A stretch of 64,000 nt of DNA. It comes from Sunxiuqinia sp963974515. Its GTDB lineage: Bacteria > Bacteroidota > Bacteroidia > Bacteroidales > Prolixibacteraceae. Within the stretch, counting starts at the first letter, position 1. The number at the start of each line of letters is the position of its first letter. The notes under the pieces were generated by a model. That model ran no database searches. It worked only from the letters and a program-made list of their open reading frames with translations, and was not told where the DNA came from. The translations under genes were made by a program, and so were the position numbers. The stretch covers positions 62,001 to 126,000 of the forward strand of contig NZ_CAXBDD010000003.1 of NCBI RefSeq assembly GCF_963974515.1, read 5' to 3'. Positions 33,472 through 41,987 of the stretch are shown here, piece after piece.

Positions 33472-34428
33472 TTATTTGTTTTCATAGGCTTTTTTCAGCT
33501 CGGCAATATCCAGCTTTTTCATTTGCATCATGGCCTTCATTACTCTCCCTGACTTTTCAATGTCGGGATCGCCAATCAAATCAGCCATTATTGAGGGGAC
33601 AATTTGCCAGGAAACGCCATATTTATCTTTAAGCCAGCCACATTGCTGTGCATTCAAATCGCCTCCTGTAGATAGGTTATCCCAGAAATAATCGACTTCT
33701 TCTTGTGTTTGACAGGCAATCATCATTGATATTGCCTCTGTGAACGCAAAAGCGTGTTGTAAACTACTATCCATCGCTGCAAATTGCTGTCCGTCAAGTT
33801 TGAATGCCGCATAATTGAGTGTTCCTTCGGTGCCGCCTTCGCCTTCTTTGTAGCGGCTGAGCGCCCCAACCGAAGAGTTCTCAAAAACAGAAGTATAGAA
33901 ATGAATGGCCTCTTCTGCCTTCCCATTATTTCGACCTACAAAGAGGAGCGACGGAACAATCCTCGCCATATCGTTGGTGAGATTTAATTGCCACGATAGG
34001 CCATACTTATCTTCAATCCACCCATATTTTTCGCTAAACGGGTACTTGTTTAGTGGCATTAGTGCGGTACCTCCCTCTGAAAGCCGTGCCCATAAGCGAT
34101 CAACTTCTTCCGGGGTCTGACAGTTGATGAAGAAAGAAATCGCGGGGGTAAATTTAAAATGGGGCCCAGCATTCAAGGCTGTAAACTGAAATCCTTGAAT
34201 TTGAAAATCAATGGACAAGACAGTTCCCGGTTCCATCCGGTGGGTTTCCTTTCCTGCTTCGCCATAGTAGGAAGTTCGGCCAATACGCGAGTTGTCGAAT
34301 AGGGAGGTGTAAAAAGCGGTTGCTTCTTCAGCCTGGTCGCTAAACCATAGGCATGGTCTGATTTTTTGTTGATGTTCTTTTTCGTTTGTGCCATTCCTTG
34401 CAGGATGACTCTTTTCTGTCGTTTTCAT
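33472..34428 (-). CDS. Tandem VOC-fold (PhnB/3-dmu-9_3-mt-like) protein
   Basis: The 318-residue cytosolic protein contains two consecutive glyoxalase/VOC-type domains of the PhnB kind (about 24-140 and 155-290). Each begins with a variant of PCLWFSDQAEEATAFYTSLF or PSLLFVGRNNGKAEEAIHFY and includes ...QCGWLKDKYGVSWQIVPS-like strands (the second keeps the DKYGVSWQ pattern; the first DKYGLSWQL). Members are annotated as antibiotic-resistance-like or unknown hydrolases. No function is established. A strong promoter lies on its upstream side, and the GlxA-like regulator is divergent. Confidence 0.85.
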   Translation of the reverse strand: MKTTEKSHPARNGTNEKEHQQKIRPCLWFSDQAEEATAFYTSLFDNSRIGRTSYYGEAGKETHRMEPGTVLSIDFQIQGFQFTALNAGPHFKFTPAISFFINCQTPEEVDRLWARLSEGGTALMPLNKYPFSEKYGWIEDKYGLSWQLNLTNDMARIVPSLLFVGRNNGKAEEAIHFYTSVFENSSVGALSRYKEGEGGTEGTLNYAAFKLDGQQFAAMDSSLQHAFAFTEAISMMIACQTQEEVDYFWDNLSTGGDLNAQQCGWLKDKYGVSWQIVPSIMADLIGDPDIEKSGRVMKAMMQMKKLDIAELKKAYENK

Positions 34429-34457
34429 ATTTCATTTATTTTCTGTTGATCGATATA

Positions 34458-34488
34458 CAAACTTAATAATCACTTTCGTTGTTAACAA
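34458..34488 (-). promoter_or_regulatory. Bacteroidota promoter for the tandem VOC gene
   Basis: On the minus strand TTG (34488-34486), 20 bases, TAAGTTTG (34465-34458). The ATG is about 30 bases downstream. The region lies in the 120-base gap shared with the divergent GlxA-type regulator, so the latter could control it. Confidence 0.75.
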
Positions 34489-34548
34489 TGTGTAATGCCG
34501 TCATATTAAAGGGCGTATTGCGACATTAAACCACAAAACCTGAAAACA

Positions 34549-35559
34549 ATGAAACATGTATCAATACTTATTCCGAATGGACATTATAGTCTCGTGAACA
34601 TTGAGGGGACTCACCAGATTTTTTCCTGGGTGAATGAATTTCTGCAATCAACCAACCGCGAACCCTTGTTTAATTTGCATTTGGTTGGTGTTTCCCGGTC
34701 GATGACCCAAACCAATGGTCTGTTTACGATTAACCCCGATTTGCTGATTGATGAAGTCACAAAGACCGATCTGATCATCATTCCAGCCATTCATGGCGAC
34801 CTGCGGCAAAACCTGCGGATGAATGCTTTCCTGGCGCCTTGGATTGTTAATCATTACCACCGTGGTGCCGAAGTAGTCAGCTTGTGTATTGGCTCCTTTT
34901 TTCTGGCAGCTACGGGCTTGCTGAATGGAAAGCCCTGTTCCACCCACTGGCAGTTTGCGCACGAATTCAGAAAGCAGTTTCCGAAGGTTATTCTGAAGGA
35001 TCATAAGATTGTGACCGAAGCAGATGGTATTTATACCAGCGGAGGAGCATATTCATTCACCAACCTGCTGATGTATCTCATTGAAAAATATACTGATCGC
35101 GAGCTTGCAGTCATGGCTTCGAAAGCTTTTATGATTGACATTGAACGTTACAGCCAGTCGCCGTTTATGATGTTTATGGGGCAGAAAGCACATCAGGATG
35201 AGGTGGTTTTGAAGGCGCAGGAGTTTATTGAGCAAAATTTTTCGGATAAAATTACCATTGACAAATTGTCGCAGCAGGTGAACGTCGGGCGACGAACGTT
35301 GGAGCGCCGGTTCAAGCGGGCAACATCGAATACCATTGCCGAATACATGCAGCGGGTAAAAATGGAAGCCGCGAAAAAAGAACTGGAAGCGGGAGTTAAA
35401 ACTGTGAGCGAAGTGATGTATGATGTGGGTTATGTCGATGTGAAGGCTTTTCGCGATGTGTTTAAAAAAGTGGCTGGTATTTCGCCAATCGAATATCGGA
35501 ATAAGTACTCATCTAAAAGTGAGAAAGTGAAGCATGTGAAAGAAAGGCTGGCAGTTTAG
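34549..35559 (+). CDS. GlxA-family transcriptional regulator (DJ-1/PfpI + AraC HTH)
   Basis: The 336-residue regulator has an N-terminal DJ-1/PfpI-like domain (3-200) with nucleophile-elbow Cys113 (VVSLCIGSFFLAATG) and the family stretch CSTHWQFAHEF, followed by a C-terminal AraC DNA-binding domain (about 222-320; LSQQVNVGRRTLERRFKRAT and VMYDVGYVDVKAFRDVFKKV). Such proteins sense small ligands through the DJ-1 pocket. It lies head-to-head with the VOC gene, the most likely target. The ligand is unknown. Confidence 0.9.
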   Translation: MKHVSILIPNGHYSLVNIEGTHQIFSWVNEFLQSTNREPLFNLHLVGVSRSMTQTNGLFTINPDLLIDEVTKTDLIIIPAIHGDLRQNLRMNAFLAPWIVNHYHRGAEVVSLCIGSFFLAATGLLNGKPCSTHWQFAHEFRKQFPKVILKDHKIVTEADGIYTSGGAYSFTNLLMYLIEKYTDRELAVMASKAFMIDIERYSQSPFMMFMGQKAHQDEVVLKAQEFIEQNFSDKITIDKLSQQVNVGRRTLERRFKRATSNTIAEYMQRVKMEAAKKELEAGVKTVSEVMYDVGYVDVKAFRDVFKKVAGISPIEYRNKYSSKSEKVKHVKERLAV

Positions 35560-35611
35560 TTCAACGAATTGAATCAACCCACCAGCGCTATTCATCTCTT
35601 GACTCATCTAA

Positions 35612-35998
35612 CTACAAAGCCGCAATCACACGCTTAAGTCGGTCAGTAATATCTGTAGCAATCGCCTCCAACGCTGGATTCTCTACGGCCATCATGGAGG
35701 CAATCGGATTCACAGCGGCCACTTCAACTTTGTTGTTACTGGTTTCCTGTACAATGACATTGCAGGGCAGCATGGTGCCAATCTTATCTTCAGCTTGCAA
35801 GGCCTGATAGGCTGCCGGTGGATTACAGGCACCGAGGATCCGATATTTCCGGAAGTCAACATCCAACTTTTCTTTCAGCTTTTCGTGGATGTTAATTTCA
35901 GATAAAACACCAAATCCCTCTTTTTTCAACTCTTCTGTCACTTTTTCAACGGCCTCGTCAAAGGTGTAGTCCGTCACTTTATCAATGTAATACTTCAT
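35612..35998 (-). CDS. DUF302 domain protein
   Basis: The 128-residue protein opens MKYYIDKVTDYTFDEAVEKV, shows FGVLSEINIHEKLKEKL and ILGACNPPAAYQAL (about 57-71), MLPCNVIVQE (about 75-84) and ends with a helix. This is the DUF302 signature. DUF302 proteins often accompany copper or other stress operons, and here the gene lies upstream of a SHOCT protein and a CopB-type ATPase on the same strand (200 bases separate it from SHOCT). The biochemical role is unknown. The two Cys residues may bind metal. Confidence 0.85.
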   Translation of the reverse strand: MKYYIDKVTDYTFDEAVEKVTEELKKEGFGVLSEINIHEKLKEKLDVDFRKYRILGACNPPAAYQALQAEDKIGTMLPCNVIVQETSNNKVEVAAVNPIASMMAVENPALEAIATDITDRLKRVIAAL

Positions 35999-36194
35999 GA
36001 TTATTGTTCTTTTAGGTGATTAATAAAATTTATTTAAATCGAGTTTAAATCGTCATATGTTCATTGTTGTTAAGCTAACAACAGTTTGGAGTTCGCCTTT
36101 GTTTGCTCCTGTCGAATTTGTCAGATCGGTAAGGACTCAAGTAGGAATTTAGCTGTAATTTACGAATATAAAAATGTTGGGGCAGGCTGTGCAT

Positions 36195-36419
36195 TTACTT
36201 CAGATCCTTTCTGCGTTTTTCATACTCCTGCTGGTCAATTTCTCCTTTGGCGTAACGGTCTCTCAGAATATCAAAGGCCGTTTTATGTCTTCTTCTCGGT
36301 TTTCGCTTACGCTTTCCAACCGTGCGCAAGAGAAGCCAAAGCATGGCCAAAATCAGAATAAGAACAATGGTCCAGCCAAAGCCCATTCCCCAGCCATGAA
36401 ATTCAAATCCATTCATCAT
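36195..36419 (-). CDS. SHOCT-domain membrane protein
   Basis: The 74-residue protein has an N-terminal part MMNGFEFHGWGMGFGW, a single membrane helix (about 13-31), a strongly basic turn (KRKRKPRRRHK) and a C-terminal SHOCT motif ILRDRYAKGEIDQQEYEKRRKDL. SHOCT proteins are small envelope-associated oligomerisation modules, frequent beside copper-transport genes. It lies 23 bases from the CopB ATPase gene in the same direction, so it is probably in one transcript. Confidence 0.88.
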   Translation of the reverse strand: MMNGFEFHGWGMGFGWTIVLILILAMLWLLLRTVGKRKRKPRRRHKTAFDILRDRYAKGEIDQQEYEKRRKDLK

Positions 36420-36442
36420 ATCAGGTCTCCTTTTCTTAAAAA

Positions 36443-38722
36443 TTAGTGGTTAATATGTAGTTTCTTTTTTAACAATTGGGCATTGATGGCGACAATGATA
36501 GTGCTAAGACTCATTAATCCTGCTCCAAGTGCCGGGCTGATAAGTATGCCCGATTGGTACAAAACACCTGCAGCCAAAGGAATCGCCACAATGTTGTAAG
36601 CTGTTGCCCAAACAAAATTCTGGATCATTTTTCTGTAAGTTTCCTTTCCAAACATCACCAGCGAAACGATGTCGTTTGGATTGCTGTTAACCAGAATGAT
36701 ATCAGCAGTTTCGGCAGCAACATCGGTCCCTGATCCGACAGCTATACCAACATCGGCTGTGGCCAGAGCAGGCGCGTCGTTGATTCCATCGCCGGTCATG
36801 GCCACAAACTCGCCTTGTTGCTGAAATTCCTTTACTTTATCCAGCTTTTCGTCGGGCAGAATGCCGGCAAAATAACCATCCAAGCCCAGTTCCTCGCTGA
36901 CACTTTTGGCTACTTGCTCGTTGTCGCCAGTCATCATGTAAACCTTCATTCCATTCTCTTTCAATGTTTTTATTGCCTCGTACGATTCTTCACGAATCTC
37001 GTCGGCCATGGCAATAAAGCCTGCAAGCTGGTCATCAACCACGACAAAAACAATAGTTTCCTTCCCATTCTGACTGGCTTCATCCGGAATATCTAGGTTG
37101 TTTTCCTTTAGAAAGCCAGGACTGACCACTTTTACTTTTCGCTCCCCAATGTCCGCTTCAATTCCCTTTCCGGTCAGGGCTTTGAAATTCTCGATGTCCG
37201 GAAGTTTAATTGTCTCTTCTTTCACTTTATCCAAAATGCCGATCGCCAGCGGGTGTTCGGATTCAGATTCGACTGCACCGGCCAGCTTTAAAATTTCGTC
37301 ATCTGACAACTGTTCTTGGACTGACTGAAAGCGCGTCACCCCAAAATTGCCTTTGGTCAGCGTACCGGTCTTGTCGAAGGCCATTAAGGATATTTTACGC
37401 GAATTTTCAAAGGCTGTCCGGTTGCGGATCAGCAGGCCGTTTTGTGCCGATATGGATGTTGAAATGGCCACCACCAGAGGAACTGCTAATCCCAATGCAT
37501 GTGGACAAGTAATGACCATCACGCTGGCCATGCGCTCAAGCGCGAAGGCAAAAGGCTCGCCAGCTGCCAACCAAACCGCCAGGGTGCCAAAGCCAATGGT
37601 CAGGGCTACAATGGTCAACCAAAAGGCAATGCGATCTGCTAAATGTTGAGTTTTTGATTTTTTATTTTGGGCATCCTGCACCATGTTAATGACTTTTTCA
37701 AGGTACGCATCTTCACCTACTTGCTCCACCTTTATCTTAAGCGAGCTGTTGCCGTTGATTGTTCCACCGATCACCTGGTCGTCTGTTGATTTTTTGACCG
37801 GCTGCGATTCACCGGTAACCATAGCCTGGTTTACGTTGCTTTCTCCCTCGCTAATTACCCCGTCAACGGGTATTTTTTCACCCGGACGCACCAGCACCAG
37901 GTCTCCTTTTTCAAGCTGATCAACAGTTACATCTTCTGTATCGCCATTTTTCAGTCGGTGGGCTTCCGACGGCATCAAGTCAACCAGCTGTTGTAACGAT
38001 TTTGAAGCTCCCATCACCGATTTCATCTCAATCCAGTGCCCGAGCAGCATAACATCAATTAATGTAGCGAGTTCCCAGAAAAAGGTTTTGCCTTCCAGTC
38101 CGAAGGTGGTGGCCGAACTGTAACCCCAGGCGATGGTAATAGCCACCGCAATCAACGTCATCATGCCCGGTTGTTTCTTTTTAAGCTCGTCAGCCAGACC
38201 TGTCAAAAAAGGCCACCCACCATAAAAGTAGACGACGGACGACAAGCTGAACAGGACATAATTGGAAGCATCAAAGGTCAGTTCATAGCCAAGCAAATCC
38301 TGGATCATCGGTGACAGAATGAGAATCGGCAAGGTAAGTGCTAACGATATCCAAAACCGTTTTTTAAAGTCCTGGATCATGGCCGCATGATGCCCGGAAT
38401 GGTCATGAGAACCATGATCGTGATGATCCCCTCTCACATTTTCTTCTTCCCGGGAATGATGATGGTGGTGTTCTTTTTCCTCCGCTGATTCGCTTCTCTT
38501 TTCGGGAGTGTTGTGGTTCTGCTTGTTCCTGTCAAATGAGGGATTGTGATGGTCGTGCTTCTTTTTTGTTCCTGATTTCGTTTCGGATTTTTCGTGTCTG
38601 CTTTCATGGGCTTGCTCATTTTGTTTTTCATGTTTTCCGGAATGCTCCTTGTGATGCTGATCGTCAGATTGATCTCTGTTTTTATTGTGATCACTGAGAT
38701 CTGAGTGCTTGTGTTGGTCCAT
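36443..38722 (-). CDS. copB: CopB-type P1B ATPase with a His-rich N-terminal extension
   Basis: This 759-residue P1B-type ATPase exports copper (Cu2+ or Ag+ type) across the cytoplasmic membrane. Instead of CxxC-type metal domains it has a 115-residue N-terminal tail extremely rich in His, Lys, Asp and Glu (clusters such as DHHDHGSHDHSGHH). The transport motif is CPH in ITCPHALGLAVP (about 403-409), typical of the CopB subgroup. The phosphorylation site is DKTGTLTKG (Asp near 450), with SEHPLAIG and TGDGINDAPALA in the hydrolase part. Eight helices are expected. It follows SHOCT and DUF302, together forming a copper-response group. Confidence 0.95.
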   Translation of the reverse strand: MDQHKHSDLSDHNKNRDQSDDQHHKEHSGKHEKQNEQAHESRHEKSETKSGTKKKHDHHNPSFDRNKQNHNTPEKRSESAEEKEHHHHHSREEENVRGDHHDHGSHDHSGHHAAMIQDFKKRFWISLALTLPILILSPMIQDLLGYELTFDASNYVLFSLSSVVYFYGGWPFLTGLADELKKKQPGMMTLIAVAITIAWGYSSATTFGLEGKTFFWELATLIDVMLLGHWIEMKSVMGASKSLQQLVDLMPSEAHRLKNGDTEDVTVDQLEKGDLVLVRPGEKIPVDGVISEGESNVNQAMVTGESQPVKKSTDDQVIGGTINGNSSLKIKVEQVGEDAYLEKVINMVQDAQNKKSKTQHLADRIAFWLTIVALTIGFGTLAVWLAAGEPFAFALERMASVMVITCPHALGLAVPLVVAISTSISAQNGLLIRNRTAFENSRKISLMAFDKTGTLTKGNFGVTRFQSVQEQLSDDEILKLAGAVESESEHPLAIGILDKVKEETIKLPDIENFKALTGKGIEADIGERKVKVVSPGFLKENNLDIPDEASQNGKETIVFVVVDDQLAGFIAMADEIREESYEAIKTLKENGMKVYMMTGDNEQVAKSVSEELGLDGYFAGILPDEKLDKVKEFQQQGEFVAMTGDGINDAPALATADVGIAVGSGTDVAAETADIILVNSNPNDIVSLVMFGKETYRKMIQNFVWATAYNIVAIPLAAGVLYQSGILISPALGAGLMSLSTIIVAINAQLLKKKLHINH

Positions 38723-38981
38723 AGCTGTCTTTTTTCAATCTAAAACTGAAAAAACCATGCCATCAAGAGTTCGATTTTTCAATCCTGCGGAGTACGCTGA
38801 AATAGCCTGATAATAAGTTTGATTGTTTGTTTTTGTACGTGGCAAACAGTACACGGGTGTTGTACTTTTTCTACACCAAGAATCTAATGTTAAAATAGCC
38901 GATCAGAAAGTTGTCAGATGCAAAACACCGGGGTAAAATTTTCGAATTAAGCGTCACGATTACCATGTTGAATTTAAATGC

Positions 38982-38989
38982 TACCTTTG
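38982..38989 (+). promoter_or_regulatory. -7 element TACCTTTG for rhlE
   Basis: An exact TAnnTTTG match 64 bases upstream of the rhlE start. It implies a leader of about 55-60 nt that includes the hairpin at 39006-39039. No TTG lies at the -33 distance. Confidence 0.55.
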
Positions 38990-39005
38990 CGTCCTTTATT
39001 TATCA

Positions 39006-39039
39006 TCCCATCACTTTTAGAAACTATTTTTAGATGGGA
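39006..39039 (+). promoter_or_regulatory. Hairpin in the rhlE 5' leader
   Basis: Seven perfect base pairs with a 20-nt A/T-rich loop, just ahead of the rhlE start. Cold-shock helicase leaders often contain such structures, but function here is only a suggestion. Confidence 0.4.
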
Positions 39040-39053
39040 ACAAAAATTAGTGA

Positions 39054-40307
39054 ATGACACCATTTGAAAAGTTAGAAATCATTGAGCCAATTCTGAAGGC
39101 CTTAAAAGAAGAAAATTACACGAATCCAACCCCGATACAAGAAAAAGCCATCCCCATCATACTCTCTCGAAAAGACGTGCTTGGAAGCGCTCAAACCGGA
39201 ACGGGAAAAACAGCTGCTTTTGCAATTCCCATTCTGCAACACCTTTTTCATGACCAGCGGCAACGTAATCACCAGCGCATGATCAAGTCGTTGATTATTA
39301 CGCCAACCCGCGAGCTGGCTATTCAGATTGGGGAAAGTCTGTCGACTTACGGAAAGTACACAGGCATTAAAAATACCGTGATTTTCGGCGGGGTGAAGCA
39401 AGGTGCCCAAACAAATGCCTTGCGCAGTGGTATCGATATTTTGGTTGCCACGCCAGGACGCTTGCTCGATTTAATGGATCAGGGCTTTATTAGCCTGAGT
39501 CATATTGAGTATTTTGTGCTTGATGAAGCCGACCGCATGTTGGATATGGGTTTCATCAACGAAATTAAAAAGATTATTGCCAAACTGCCTGCAAAGCGAC
39601 AGTCGCTGTTTTTTTCGGCCACCATGCCCGACAATATTGTTGAGCTGTCATCCAAAATCCTGAGAAACCCGGAAAAGATTGATGTCAGTCCGATTTCGTC
39701 TACTGCCGAAACTATTACTCAGTACTTGTATTATACCAACAAGAGCGACAAGAACGACCTGCTGGTTCACATTCTGAAGAACCAGAAACTGGACCCGGTA
39801 TTGTTGTTTGCCCGTACCAAGCATGGAGCAGACAAAATTGTACGTAACCTGCAAAAGCACAAGATTGAATCGGCTGCCATTCACGGTGATAAGGCCCAAA
39901 ATCAGCGGCAAAAGGCGCTGGCTAAATTCAAAGACCGCGAAATCAGGGTGCTGGTAGCTACTGACATTGCTGCGCGCGGAATCGACATTGACAAGCTGAA
40001 GTATGTGATTAATTACGACATTCCGAATGTGGCTGAAACCTACGTACACCGCATTGGTCGGTCGGGCAGGGCAGGCGACGAGGGGGTTGCCATTTCAATG
40101 TGCGAGCCCGAAGAGAATGCTTATGTCAAAGATATTGAGCGCCTGATCAATCAACGGATTGAACGCGTACAGCAAAATCCTTATCCGCAAACGGATAAGC
40201 CTATGACGGCCAATGAAAAAAAGGCCTTTGAAAAGGAAAAGAGCAAGCGAAAGCAGGAGTTCTTCGCCAATCGAAATAAATCGCAAAACCGATCATATCG
40301 GCGATAA
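39054..40307 (+). CDS. rhlE: DEAD-box ATP-dependent RNA helicase (RhlE type)
   Basis: The 417-residue helicase unwinds short RNA duplexes in ribosome assembly, decay or cold adaptation. Motifs in order: Q motif NPTPIQEKAIPI, Walker A AQTGTGKTAAF (about 45-55), PTRELAIQI, VLDEADRMLDMGF (about 155), SATMP, and in the C lobe IHGDKAQNQRQKAL, VATDIAARGIDID and HRIGRSGRAG. The basic tail (about 370-417, Lys/Arg/Asn-rich) fits the RhlE subgroup and probably contacts RNA. Its stop codon lies in the symmetrical terminator. Confidence 0.96.
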   Translation: MTPFEKLEIIEPILKALKEENYTNPTPIQEKAIPIILSRKDVLGSAQTGTGKTAAFAIPILQHLFHDQRQRNHQRMIKSLIITPTRELAIQIGESLSTYGKYTGIKNTVIFGGVKQGAQTNALRSGIDILVATPGRLLDLMDQGFISLSHIEYFVLDEADRMLDMGFINEIKKIIAKLPAKRQSLFFSATMPDNIVELSSKILRNPEKIDVSPISSTAETITQYLYYTNKSDKNDLLVHILKNQKLDPVLLFARTKHGADKIVRNLQKHKIESAAIHGDKAQNQRQKALAKFKDREIRVLVATDIAARGIDIDKLKYVINYDIPNVAETYVHRIGRSGRAGDEGVAISMCEPEENAYVKDIERLINQRIERVQQNPYPQTDKPMTANEKKAFEKEKSKRKQEFFANRNKSQNRSYRR

Positions 40308-40346
40308 AAAAAAAGAAGCCAATTTTGGCTTCTTTTTTTTTATCGC
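40301..40346. terminator. Bidirectional terminator overlapping both flanking stop codons
   Basis: A near-perfect palindrome of two 22-nt arms around a 2-base centre contains nine consecutive A and nine consecutive T residues. The rhlE stop (40305-40307) and the first base of the convergent methyltransferase stop (40346) both lie inside it. It serves both strands. Confidence 0.93.
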
Positions 40347-41119
40347 TACAGTTTTCTTCCCACATAGAATACATAGCCGTAATAGGCTTTATACTTAATG
40401 TACAGCTTTGCTTCGTGCCGTTGGTTGGCGATCAACGCTTTGGCTGTTTGATTTCCTGCATGCTTCTTTCGAAAAGCATCCTGAGCCGAAACTTGTGGTA
40501 CATAAAAATGTTCGATCCAGCAGTTTTCGGGCAAGATAAAGCTGGCCACAGGAACATAGCCGGCATGTTGCATTTGGCCCAACTTGTTGGGAATAGTGTC
40601 AATTCCCGGGTAAGCATCCTGCCAGAAGGCATCGATTTCGTCAGGCCGCTCTTCGGTGAACCACGAAGCTTCTGTGATGGCGATGTACCCACCAGGTTTC
40701 AGAAATTTCCGCCATTCGTTTAAGCCCCGTTCAAAGCCGATATTGTAGATCGCGCCTTCCGACCAGATCATGTCTAAGGTTTCCGGTTGAAAAGGAAGCT
40801 TGTCCATCGAACCTACAACGCCTTTTACGCGATCCTGCAAGTTCAGCTTGCCGGCGTTGTGGTTAAAAAGGTCGATAAACACGGGAAATAAATCGATGCC
40901 TGTAATTTGTCCCGGCGCATGCTGTGCCAGCACCATGGTTTGTCCGCCAGTTCCGCACCCAATGTCAGCAATGTGCGATTCACCGCTCAGTCCACTAATA
41001 AAACTCAAGGCTTTTAAAGTCACTTCGGGGCTTCCCGGCCCTTGTCGTTCCAGGTTTGAAAAATATTCGCAAATTAAATCGAAGTCAAATTCGTGAATAG
41101 ATGTATGATCGTTATCCAT
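40346..41119 (-). CDS. SAM-dependent class I methyltransferase
   Basis: The 257-residue Rossmann-fold enzyme has the SAM-binding motif I ADIGCGTGGQT (51-61), an acidic end of strand 2 GIDLFPVFID, SMDKLPF for motif III-like Asp, and SEGAIYNIGFERGLNEWRKFLKPGGYIAI (read as the segments SEGAIYNIG and LKPGGYIAI). This arrangement resembles the small-molecule methyltransferase family (UbiE/arsenite-methyltransferase type) rather than rRNA enzymes. The substrate is not identifiable. It shares the terminator with rhlE. Confidence 0.87.
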   Translation of the reverse strand: MDNDHTSIHEFDFDLICEYFSNLERQGPGSPEVTLKALSFISGLSGESHIADIGCGTGGQTMVLAQHAPGQITGIDLFPVFIDLFNHNAGKLNLQDRVKGVVGSMDKLPFQPETLDMIWSEGAIYNIGFERGLNEWRKFLKPGGYIAITEASWFTEERPDEIDAFWQDAYPGIDTIPNKLGQMQHAGYVPVASFILPENCWIEHFYVPQVSAQDAFRKKHAGNQTAKALIANQRHEAKLYIKYKAYYGYVFYVGRKL

Positions 41120-41508
41120 GAGTGTTGAAATTTATAGGATTGAAACCCTTAAGCAAAGAATGTACGATTGCTCTTCAGATTTCAACAGGTTATTAAAATC
41201 GAGATGTGAAAATAACTCCGACAAGTACATGCCCGAGTTCAATTGAGGGATAACCAGCGGCGAATGCCCCGGGTTATTTACTTTACCCGATCCGTTTCAA
41301 TTTTAAACATCCAATGGTTTTAGATCAAACAAAGGTAGGAATTTCTTTAGACGCAGAGGGCATCCGCCAAACAATAAAGTCGGTGCAAAGCAATTAGCTC
41401 TTCTCGTTAAGCAGAAACCTTTCCGTGTAATGTAGGAATTTTTAGATGGAAGTGTAGAGTCAAGCATCCAGAATCCAGAATCGAGAATCAGCAATCAATC
41501 CTCAATCT
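41120..41508. other. Intergenic region with degenerate repeats
   Basis: About 390 bases between two minus-strand genes. The right part (41464-41505) has CAGAATCCAGAATC-type iterations similar to the low-complexity repeats typical of Bacteroidota. No gene, promoter or terminator is convincing. A 63-codon minus frame (41303-41494) is only the translation of that repeat plus flank. Confidence 0.6.
41464..41505. repeat. CAGAATCCAGAATC-type short repeat tract
   Basis: Iterated ATCCAGAATC/GAGAATCAGCAATC units next to DUF456. It is related in style to the tract at 5400-5455. Confidence 0.5.
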
Positions 41509-41985
41509 CTATACCATCTTTGCGAAAAAATACCAGGCCATCATGCCCGAGACAATCAGTTTAAGCAGGGTTCCCACTAAAAAGCCGAGAAACGAACCGA
41601 AGCCGGATCGAAAAGCCTCGCGCGATTGTTTGCCGCTGCTGAGTTCGCCCAGCACTGCGCCCAAAAACGGGCCGACAATAATTCCGAAAGGCGGAAAAAG
41701 CAACATTCCGACCAGTAGACCAATGATACTTCCCCAAACCCCGCGTTTGCTTCCGCCAAACTTTTTGGTGCCCCAAATCGGAATGAGGTAATCGAGCAAA
41801 TACACGACGATGGTAATCACACCCCAAACAATTAAGAAGTTGGTGGAAAACTGGTAGCGCTCCGTGAGGTGTAACAGGATCAGCCCCACATAACTTAATG
41901 GCGGCCCGGGAAGAACTGGCAATATACCCCCTAAAATACCACTGATGATAAAGAGAACGCCCAACGTAATTAAAACGTAATCCAT
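41509..41985 (-). CDS. DUF456 family membrane protein
   Basis: The 158-residue membrane protein has about four hydrophobic segments (2-30 with GGILPVLPGPPLSYVGLILL; 50-68; 90-112 with LVGMLLFPPFGIIVGPFLGAV; 130-152) and Gly/Pro-rich helices with GELSSGKQSREAFRSG. This pattern is DUF456 (YqgC-like). Function is unknown. It follows the CPBP protease gene by only 2 bases, so the pair is translationally coupled; the protease could act on or with it. Confidence 0.88.
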   Translation of the reverse strand: MDYVLITLGVLFIISGILGGILPVLPGPPLSYVGLILLHLTERYQFSTNFLIVWGVITIVVYLLDYLIPIWGTKKFGGSKRGVWGSIIGLLVGMLLFPPFGIIVGPFLGAVLGELSSGKQSREAFRSGFGSFLGFLVGTLLKLIVSGMMAWYFFAKMV

Positions 41986-41987
41986 AG

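Larger units (their letters stand above)
38723..39053. other. Divergent intergenic region between copB and rhlE
   Basis: About 330 bases. The right half contains a -7 match TACCTTTG (38982-38989) pointing to rhlE and, in the leader, a 7-bp hairpin (TCCCATC 39006-39012 with GATGGGA 39033-39039). The left half is A/T-rich without a clear promoter box for the ATPase. No small gene is evident. Confidence 0.6.

Noticed and set aside
41303..41494. 63-codon minus frame
   Set aside because: The start is the translation of a CAGAATCC-type low-complexity repeat.
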